Source: Marvinbryantia sp.
GTDB lineage: Bacteria; Bacillota; Clostridia; Lachnospirales; Lachnospiraceae
Length of the DNA: 39,219 nt
NCBI GenBank assembly: GCA_016297895.1
Contig: JAEDFS010000017.1
Span: 1 to 39,219 of the forward strand
Direction of reading: 5' to 3'
Shown here: positions 34,162 to 39,219 of the stretch, piece after piece
Layout of the letters: the number at the start of each line of letters is the position of its first letter
How positions within the stretch are numbered: the first letter of the stretch is position 1
Notes under the pieces: generated by a model
Told to the model about the DNA's origin: nothing
Seen by the model: the letters and a program-made list of their open reading frames with translations, nothing else
The model's database searches: none
Made by a program: the position numbers and the translations under genes

Positions 34162-35385
34162 TTATGAACGGTAGTCCGCATTGATCTTTACATAATCATA
34201 GGTCAGATCACAACCCCATGCCGTTGCAGAAGCCGTACCCATTTTTACATCAGCGATGGCGATCACTTCTTCCTCTGAAAGGATCCTGGTTGCCTCTTCT
34301 TCACTGTAATCAAGAGCCACTCCATTCTCAATGATCTTTAAGGATCCGGCTGCACTTTCGAAGGTAAGATCTACTTTCTCCGGGTCAAACTGTGCTCCGG
34401 AATATCCCATGGCACATAGGATCCTTCCCCAGTTGGCGTCATGTCCGAAAATAGCCGCCTTGGTCAGGCTGGAAGTAATAATAGACTTACTGAGAGTCAC
34501 TGCCTGCTCTTTTGATTCGGCACCTACAACTTTTACGGTAAACAGAGCGGTGGCTCCTTCCCCGTCTCCCGCCATCTTTCTTGCCAGATAAGTATTGACA
34601 TAATTCAATGCTGCGCAGAAGGTACGGTAATCGTCATTTTCCTCTGTGATCTCCGGATTTTCAGCCAGTCCGTTGGCCAGAAGAAGTACCGTATCATTGG
34701 TGGAAGTATCCCCATCCACTGAGATCATATTATATGTATCTTTGATATCCTCACTCAGTGCTTTCTGAAGCATTTCTTTTGAGATCGCGGCATCTGTGGT
34801 GAGAAATGCCAGCATGGTACACATGTTAGGATGGATCATCCCGGAACCCTTGCACATGCCTCCCAGGGTCACTTCTTTTCCTCCAACGGAAAAGGTAACT
34901 GCGATCTCCTTTTTCACGGTATCCGTGGTCATGATTGCCTTAGCTGCCTCGGTTCCGCTTTCCAGGGAATCCGATTTGTTTTGAGCCAGAAGCTTTACAC
35001 CATTTTTGATCCGATCCATGGGAAGCTGCTTTCCGATCACTCCGGTAGAGCCCACAAGGACAGCACTCTTTGGAATCTGAAGTTCCGCACTGACTGCCTT
35101 CGCAGTTTCCAGGCAGTATCCATAGCCTTCTGCACCGGTACAGGCATTTGCAATTCCGCTGTTGACTACTACCGCCTGTGCAAATTCTGAATTAGTGACA
35201 ATTTCCCTGTCCCATTTTACCGGTGCTGCCTTCACTACATTGGTAGTAAATGTTCCGGCTACATGACAAGGCACCCGGCTATAGATCAGCGCCATATCTG
35301 TTCTGTCCTTATATTTGATGGCTGCAGCTGCCGCTGCCGCTTCAAATCCCTTTGCTGCGGTGACTCCACCTTTGATTTCTTTCAT
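34162..35385 (-). CDS. argJ: Bifunctional ornithine acetyltransferase / N-acetylglutamate synthase
   Basis: A 407-residue self-cleaving ArgJ that moves the acetyl group from N-acetylornithine to glutamate and, in the bifunctional form, uses acetyl-CoA too. The autocleavage Thr190 is in MIHPNMCTMLAF; the residue before it is Cys rather than the more common Ala. GTFTTNVVKAAPV, VVVNSGIANACTG, GSTGVIGKQLP and SVDGDTSTNDTV are intact. AGGAGG precedes the ATG. It follows the GNAT gene by 21 bases and precedes argB by 15. It closes the cyclic arginine pathway, so no separate argE is needed. Confidence 0.97.
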   Translation of the reverse strand: MKEIKGGVTAAKGFEAAAAAAAIKYKDRTDMALIYSRVPCHVAGTFTTNVVKAAPVKWDREIVTNSEFAQAVVVNSGIANACTGAEGYGYCLETAKAVSAELQIPKSAVLVGSTGVIGKQLPMDRIKNGVKLLAQNKSDSLESGTEAAKAIMTTDTVKKEIAVTFSVGGKEVTLGGMCKGSGMIHPNMCTMLAFLTTDAAISKEMLQKALSEDIKDTYNMISVDGDTSTNDTVLLLANGLAENPEITEENDDYRTFCAALNYVNTYLARKMAGDGEGATALFTVKVVGAESKEQAVTLSKSIITSSLTKAAIFGHDANWGRILCAMGYSGAQFDPEKVDLTFESAAGSLKIIENGVALDYSEEEATRILSEEEVIAIADVKMGTASATAWGCDLTYDYVKINADYRS

Positions 35386-35406
35386 ATTCTCCTCCTGTTT
35401 CCCTGT

Positions 35407-35862
35407 CTACTGATTGAAGGCAGTGATATTTTCCTCATTTAACGTAAAATCATAATAATTCAGATCGTCCCGTCTGGTCCATCCGATCTCATTCCAGAAT
35501 GCGTTCCCGATATCATTTCTGGTAAAGGCAATCAGCGTAACCTTATTGATCTGCTCCCGCTTTAATGCTTCCATAGCAAACACCACCATGGCCTTACCGA
35601 TTCCCTGTTTCCGATACTCCTTTTTTACACAGACATGGTACAGACAACCCCTTCTGCCATCATGACCGCAGAGAATACTTCCTACTATCTTGTCACCATC
35701 CAGTGCTACCACACTGCATCCCGGATTCCGTTCAAGGAATCTTGTGATTCCCTCTCTGGAATCATCCATACTTCGGATTCCAAATCCGCTGATCTCCATC
35801 CACAGGCTGTGCACCTGATCGAAATCCGTTGTTGTCATACTTCTGATCTGTATCTGTTCCAA
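35407..35862 (-). CDS. GNAT N-acetyltransferase in the arg operon
   Basis: A 151-residue single-domain GCN5-related acetyltransferase. The acetyl-CoA motif is VCVKKEYRKQGIGKAMV (Q/R-x-x-G-x-A/G), preceded by VVALDGDKIVGSILCG and followed by FWNEIGWTRRDDL. It looks like the YpeA subgroup. The start is a TTG at 35862: TGAGG stands 7 bases before it, a stop codon lies upstream, and the next ATG has no ribosome binding site. It sits between argC and argJ with 26- and 21-base gaps. It may acetylate glutamate to prime the pathway or may do something else; sequence alone does not decide. Confidence 0.88.
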   Translation of the reverse strand: MEQIQIRSMTTTDFDQVHSLWMEISGFGIRSMDDSREGITRFLERNPGCSVVALDGDKIVGSILCGHDGRRGCLYHVCVKKEYRKQGIGKAMVVFAMEALKREQINKVTLIAFTRNDIGNAFWNEIGWTRRDDLNYYDFTLNEENITAFNQ

Positions 35863-35888
35863 ACCTTTTCCTCAACTTTCCATTTCTG

Positions 35889-36929
35889 TCAGGGGAATAC
35901 CGGCACCAGGTTAAGTCCTGTGTTTTCCGGAAGCCCAAACAGCAGATTCATATTCTGAACGGCCTGTCCTGCTGCTCCTTTTACCAGGTTATCCATAGCT
36001 CCCATCATAATGATCCTTCCGGTTCTCGGATCGATCTTGAAATTTACATCTACATAATTGCTTCCTTCCACCCATTTTGTCTGGGGACAGATATCCTTGT
36101 CAAGAACACGGACAAATTGTTCTTTCTGATAGTACTTATCATATACCGCTTTTATTTCTTCATAGGTCACTGTTTCTTTCAGGGAAGCATAGGCTGTAAT
36201 CAGAATTCCACGATTCATCGGAACCAGATGAGGTGTGAAATTCAATGTGATCTTTTCTCCTGCTGCATATCCAAGCTGTTCTTCGATCTCCGGTGTATGA
36301 CGGTGACCTGCCACACCATATGCTTTGATGTTCTCATTTACTTCGCAGAAAAGATTATCCACCTTTGCTCCTCTTCCGGCACCTGAGGTACCGGATTTAG
36401 CATCAATGATAATCGTAGACGGATCGATCAGTCCCTCCTTTACCATTGGATAAATGGACAGAGTGCTGCAGGTAGGATAACATCCCGGGTTTGCGATCAG
36501 CCTTGCCCCACGGATCTTCTCTCTGTTGATCTCGCAGAGACCGTACACTGCCTCTTCCAGAAACTGAGGTGATTTATGCTCGATTCCGTACCAGGATTCG
36601 TATACGTTCACATCCTTGATCCGGTAATCCGCACTCAGATCGATCACTTTCGCCTTTGACAGGATCTCCTCTGTCATCATAGATGCACAAAATCCCTGGG
36701 GTGTTGCTGTGAATATCACATCGGCTTCCTCAGCCAGCTTTTCCAGATTGTCATCCTTACATACATCTTCCACGATCTGAAACATATTCTGGTAAACTTC
36801 TGCGTACTTCTTATCTATATAACTTCTGGAACCGTACCATACGATCCTGGCATCTTTATGGCCCATCAGTAAACGTACCAGTTCCCCGCCGGCATAACCG
36901 GTTGCTCCGATAATTCCTACTTTAATCAT
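35889..36929 (-). CDS. argC: N-acetyl-gamma-glutamyl-phosphate reductase
   Basis: A 346-residue NADPH-dependent reductase forming N-acetylglutamate semialdehyde. The Rossmann motif GIIGATGYAGGELVRLL starts at residue 5, the catalytic Cys150 is in ANPGCYPTCSTLS, and GHRHTPEIEEQL and PHLVPMNRGI are intact. Four codons more are open upstream, but the ATG at 36929 is chosen as GGAGGAG ends 3 bases before it. It is the first gene of the argC-GNAT-argJ-argB-argD operon and has a promoter under a likely ArgR operator. Length is normal for the family. Confidence 0.98.
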   Translation of the reverse strand: MIKVGIIGATGYAGGELVRLLMGHKDARIVWYGSRSYIDKKYAEVYQNMFQIVEDVCKDDNLEKLAEEADVIFTATPQGFCASMMTEEILSKAKVIDLSADYRIKDVNVYESWYGIEHKSPQFLEEAVYGLCEINREKIRGARLIANPGCYPTCSTLSIYPMVKEGLIDPSTIIIDAKSGTSGAGRGAKVDNLFCEVNENIKAYGVAGHRHTPEIEEQLGYAAGEKITLNFTPHLVPMNRGILITAYASLKETVTYEEIKAVYDKYYQKEQFVRVLDKDICPQTKWVEGSNYVDVNFKIDPRTGRIIMMGAMDNLVKGAAGQAVQNMNLLFGLPENTGLNLVPVFP

Positions 36930-36941
36930 AATCTCCTCCAT

Positions 36942-36981
36942 AAACCGTTGTTTTTTACAACTCCACTTATCATAACGGTTT
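36942..36981 (-). promoter_or_regulatory. Possible leader hairpin ahead of argC
   Basis: AAACCGTT and AACGGTTT (8 bases each) can pair around a 24-base loop; an inner GTTG/CAAC pair competes with it. It ends about 12 bases before the argC start codon. The loop is large and no T tract follows, so this is not a terminator. It could affect translation or mRNA stability; there is no direct support. Confidence 0.3.
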
Positions 36982-37046
36982 TCCTTCCGGAATGCAAGTT
37001 TTCTTTCATGTCTGATAGTGCGTTCTTTCCGTTTTCAGCAAGCTTG

Positions 37047-37080
37047 TGCATAATTATACACTACAAATGTATATTATGCA
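37047..37080. promoter_or_regulatory. Tandem ARG-box-like ArgR operator
   Basis: TGCATAATTATACA (37047-37060) matches the palindromic ARG box core TGAATAATTATTCA at 12 of 14 bases. A second site TGTATATTATGCA (37068-37080) has its centre about 20 to 21 bases away, two helical turns, the spacing usual for paired ARG boxes bound by an ArgR hexamer. The first covers the argC -10 and the second its -35. Repression by arginine is inferred; argR itself is not in this window. Confidence 0.75.
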
Positions 37081-37081
37081 A
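37053..37081 (-). promoter_or_regulatory. SigA promoter of the argC operon
   Basis: TTGCAT (37076-37081) and the consensus TATAAT (37053-37058) are 17 bases apart on the minus strand. Transcription would begin near 37046, giving a leader of about 117 nt. Both hexamers are inside the ARG-box-like pair. Confidence 0.85.
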
Positions 37082-37120
37082 CCCTGTATTTATTTTTATG
37101 CATACTTTCCATGTTTATTA

Positions 37121-37134
37121 TGAATAAATATTAC
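37121..37134. promoter_or_regulatory. Third ARG-box-like site upstream of argG
   Basis: TGAATAAATATTAC keeps most of the ARG-box core, with one good TGAAT half. It lies 20 bases upstream of the argG -35 box. Further half-site-like pieces overlap the argG -35 (TGCATAAT) and lie downstream near 37201-37206 (TATTCA). It may help ArgR control argG. Confidence 0.4.
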
Positions 37135-37153
37135 TCTTTTTTAAATTTAGTAC

Positions 37154-37182
37154 TTGCATAATCGGAAAAAGTAATGTATAGT
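37154..37182 (+). promoter_or_regulatory. SigA promoter of argG
   Basis: TTGCAT (37154-37159) and TATAGT (37177-37182) are 17 bases apart. The expected start near 37189 leaves a leader of about 49 nt before argG. Confidence 0.8.
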
Positions 37183-37237
37183 AGGCTCTGTTAAATAACG
37201 TATTCATTTACATAGACCCAAGGAGGAGCATTTTATT

Positions 37238-38467
37238 ATGAAAGAAAAAGTAGTTTTAGCATATTCAGGCGGTCTGGACACTACAGCACTGATCCCCTGG
37301 TTAAAAGAAACATTTGATTATGAAGTCATCTGCTGCTGTGTGGACTGCGGACAGGGAAATGAACTGGATGGCCTGGATGAAAGAGCAAAACTTTCCGGCG
37401 CCTCTAAATTATATATTGAAAATATTGTAGATGAGTTCTGTGACGATTTTATTATGCCGTGTGTAAAAGCAGGGGCTGTCTATGAGCACAAGTATCTGCT
37501 GGGAACTTCCATGGCCCGTCCGGTCATCGCAAAACGTCTTGTTGAAGTAGCCCGCAAGGAAGGTGCTACCACCATCTGCCATGGTGCTACCGGAAAAGGA
37601 AATGACCAGATCCGTTTTGAGCTTGCTATCAAGGCACTGGCTCCGGACCTGAAGATCATTGCTCCCTGGCGTATGACCGATGTATGGACTATGCAGTCCC
37701 GTGAAGATGAGATCGAATTCTGCAAGCAGCACGGTATCCATCTTCCTTTCGATGCAAGCCACAGCTACAGCCGTGACCGCAACTTATGGCACATCAGCCA
37801 TGAAGGACTGGAACTGGAAGATCCCTCTCAGGAACCGAATTATGATCACATGCTTGTTCTTGGCGTCACTCCTGAAAAAGCTCCGGATGAAGGAGAATAT
37901 GTAACCATGACCTTCGAAGCCGGCGTACCCAAGACCATCAATGGACAGGAAATGAAAGTATCAGAGATCATTACCGAGCTGAACAAACTGGGCGGCAAAC
38001 ACGGAATCGGTATCGTCGATATCGTTGAAAACCGTGTCGTAGGTATGAAGTCCAGAGGTGTGTATGAAACACCGGGCGGAACCATTCTGATGGCAGCTCA
38101 CGAGCAGCTGGAAGAGCTTACCCTGGATCGTGAAACCATGGAAACCAAGAAAAAACTGGGCAGCCAGTTTGCTCAGGTCGTTTACGAAGGAAAATGGTTC
38201 ACTCCGCTTCGCGAGGCAATTCAGGCATTCGTAGAAAGCACTCAGAAATATGTGACAGGAGAAGTAAAATTCAAACTGTACAAGGGCAACATCATCAAAG
38301 CCGGTACAACCTCTCCCTACAGCCTGTACAACGAATCTCTGGCTTCCTTCACCACCGGTGATCTCTATGACCATCATGACGCCAGCGGATTTATCACCCT
38401 GTTCGGTCTGCCCTTAAAAGTGCGTGCCATGAAACTGGCAGAACTGGAAAAGAATAAAAATAATTAA
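37238..38467 (+). CDS. argG: Argininosuccinate synthase
   Basis: A 409-residue enzyme joining citrulline and aspartate with ATP. The N-terminal PP-loop VVLAYSGGLDTTALIPWL binds ATP; CHGATGKGNDQIRFE, APWRMTDVWTMQSR and the long C-terminal dimer arm are typical. AGGAGGAG lies about 9 bases before the ATG. It is transcribed away from argC and stands alone: argH, argF and carAB are not next to it, and a strong terminator follows 20 bases after the stop. Length is normal. Confidence 0.98.
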   Translation: MKEKVVLAYSGGLDTTALIPWLKETFDYEVICCCVDCGQGNELDGLDERAKLSGASKLYIENIVDEFCDDFIMPCVKAGAVYEHKYLLGTSMARPVIAKRLVEVARKEGATTICHGATGKGNDQIRFELAIKALAPDLKIIAPWRMTDVWTMQSREDEIEFCKQHGIHLPFDASHSYSRDRNLWHISHEGLELEDPSQEPNYDHMLVLGVTPEKAPDEGEYVTMTFEAGVPKTINGQEMKVSEIITELNKLGGKHGIGIVDIVENRVVGMKSRGVYETPGGTILMAAHEQLEELTLDRETMETKKKLGSQFAQVVYEGKWFTPLREAIQAFVESTQKYVTGEVKFKLYKGNIIKAGTTSPYSLYNESLASFTTGDLYDHHDASGFITLFGLPLKVRAMKLAELEKNKNN

Positions 38468-38486
38468 TGCGCTTCCAAAACGCTGC

Positions 38487-38530
38487 AAAAAATCCACAGT
38501 TCCGGGACTTCCCGGATCTGTGGATTTTTT
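38487..38530. terminator. Rho-independent terminator after argG (bidirectional)
   Basis: Arms of 13 bases (38487-38499 and 38518-38530, from AAAAAATCCACAG to CTGTGGATTTTTT) enclose an inner stem TCCGGG/CCCGGA with loop ACTT, separated by one T-T mismatch. T tracts exist on both strands, so it can also stop the hpt transcript coming from the right. Confidence 0.9.
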
Positions 38531-38559
38531 GATCTCATAGTTTCTTACTGCTTCCGTTC

Positions 38560-38922
38560 TTATTCGTTGACCTGAGCCTGGTAGTCCTTCAAAGCAGCCA
38601 CTGTCTGCTCATAATCCTTCTTTACCTGCTCCAGAAGTGTTTCCGCATCCTCTCTCTTCTGACCTCTCAGTGACTCTGTCAGCGCTGCACTGGACTGATA
38701 AAGCCTGGAAAAACCCAGGTTACCGCAGATTCCCTTCAAAGTGTGAGCTGCCCGAAAAGCTTCCTCATACTGCTCCTTTTCGAAAGTATCGCACAGAGTA
38801 TGATAGGTTGAATCCCCCAAAAACTTCTCTGCAAATTTCCATACACTTTTTTCATCCATCAGCCTTCCGAGAACATCTTCAAAACTTCCTCCAAGCTGTT
38901 CATAACAGTCTGTTAATGTCAT
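38560..38922 (-). CDS. Stand-alone Hpt (histidine phosphotransfer) domain protein
   Basis: A 120-residue all-helical protein with the Hpt signature AAHTLKGICGNLGFSRL, phosphoacceptor His60. Such proteins pass phosphate between a hybrid kinase and a response regulator in multi-step phosphorelays. No hybrid kinase gene is visible in the window; the truncated gene upstream does not show kinase motifs in the part that can be seen. AGGAG is before the ATG, and the upstream gene ends 32 bases away. Its partner is therefore unknown. Confidence 0.88.
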   Translation of the reverse strand: MTLTDCYEQLGGSFEDVLGRLMDEKSVWKFAEKFLGDSTYHTLCDTFEKEQYEEAFRAAHTLKGICGNLGFSRLYQSSAALTESLRGQKREDAETLLEQVKKDYEQTVAALKDYQAQVNE

Positions 38923-38954
38923 TTTTTTCTCCTCACAAGTTTTCTCTTTCCAAT

Positions 38955-39219
38955 CTATCGAAAGCTGCGAATCCAGTTCAGCAAAGAATTATGATATACA
39001 TTTTCCATCACATCTCTGCGCATCTGGTCCGTGACCGGTCCGTTCTGGCTCATTCTCTGCAAGATGGCCTGCTGGAGCTCCTCGATCGTCATCTCCTCAT
39101 AAGACTTCGGTCGGGAAGCATGGATCTCCTCTGCCTGCACAGGCTGTTCTTCCTCCGGTACAGAGATCTCTTCTGCCTCTGCTGATTTCTCTTTCTTCAC
39201 CACCGGGATCTCTTTCGTC
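38955..39219 (-). CDS. C-terminal end of an unrecognised protein (truncated by window edge)
   Basis: The frame is open from the stop at 38955 to the right edge, 87 codons. Two GTG codons near 39203 have no ribosome binding site, so the gene most likely continues past the edge. The visible part starts with an acidic, Glu/Val/Pro-rich linker (residues like SAEAEEISVPEEEQP) followed by a helical tail SYEEMTIEELQQAILQRM and ending NSLLNWIRSF. I do not recognise the family. It is transcribed with hpt, 32 bases downstream, so it may belong to the same signalling path. Confidence 0.6.
   Translation of the reverse strand, partial: TKEIPVVKKEKSAEAEEISVPEEEQPVQAEEIHASRPKSYEEMTIEELQQAILQRMSQNGPVTDQMRRDVMENVYHNSLLNWIRSFR

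Larger units (their letters stand above)
36930..37237. other. Divergent argC/argG control region (308 bases, no gene)
   Basis: This A/T-rich stretch holds no credible reading frame. From left to right it contains a possible leader hairpin of argC (36942-36981), the argC promoter (37053-37081) under a tandem ARG-box-like operator (37047-37080), another ARG-box-like site (37121-37134), the argG promoter (37154-37182) and the argG ribosome binding site AGGAGGAG near 37221-37228. Confidence 0.75.

Noticed and set aside
1..39219. tRNA genes, CRISPR arrays, insertion sequences or prophage genes
   Set aside because: No cloverleaf-like sequences with GTTCGA-type loops, no regularly spaced repeats and no transposase or integrase motifs were found by reading; a tRNAscan or repeat search would settle this.

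Overview
This window looks like chromosomal DNA of an anaerobic Firmicute of class Clostridia, most likely a Lachnospiraceae member (Blautia/Ruminococcus-like). The grounds are strong AGGAGG-type ribosome binding sites, SigA-type promoters with 17-base spacers, an RNase P RNA that reads as the ancestral (type A) form, a pyrBI pair, a FolB-FolK fusion, a short GerMN lipoprotein gene and the gene order dgt-dnaG-trmK-nif3. The family assignment is inference. I see no phage, insertion sequence, CRISPR array or tRNA gene. Almost all genes are on the minus strand.

Left part (1-4200, minus): a cell-surface block with a truncated ATP-grasp-type gene, a polysaccharide flippase and an exported Ig-like/NlpC-like protein that has its own promoter (3156-3184). 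Next, 3187-16999 is a tightly packed 11-gene run that probably starts at the promoter 17076-17104: folC, folE, an HD hydrolase, folP, folBK, pheA, a DUF815 ATPase, ppx, ppk1, yfhO and a GT2 glycosyltransferase. It joins folate synthesis, phenylalanine synthesis, polyphosphate turnover and a CsbB/YfhO-like surface glycosylation pair.

Middle (17128-19400): a small membrane protein and pyrB-pyrI on the plus strand converge on rnpB (minus). The two transcripts share one symmetric terminator with a 21-base-pair perfect stem.

From 31433 down to 19393 lies a 10-gene minus-strand run: comEA, a response regulator and histidine kinase, a GerMN lipoprotein, comEC, dgt, dnaG, trmK, nif3 and a nucleoside kinase. 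The sigma factor gene rpoD, often found next to dnaG, is not there.

Right part: a complete route from glutamate to ornithine (argC, a GNAT gene, argJ, argB, argD; minus), followed by a small DMT transporter, and divergently transcribed argG (plus). A tandem ARG-box-like operator lies exactly on the argC promoter. The window ends with an orphan Hpt protein and the C-terminal end of an unrecognised gene.

No clearly new system stands out. The best leads are the HD hydrolase as a candidate for the missing dihydroneopterin triphosphate pyrophosphatase step, the rnpB/pyrI shared terminator, the ArgR operator layout, the comEA-TCS-GerMN-comEC arrangement, a divergent Ppx, and a hairpin that presents the transporter gene's ribosome binding site in its loop.
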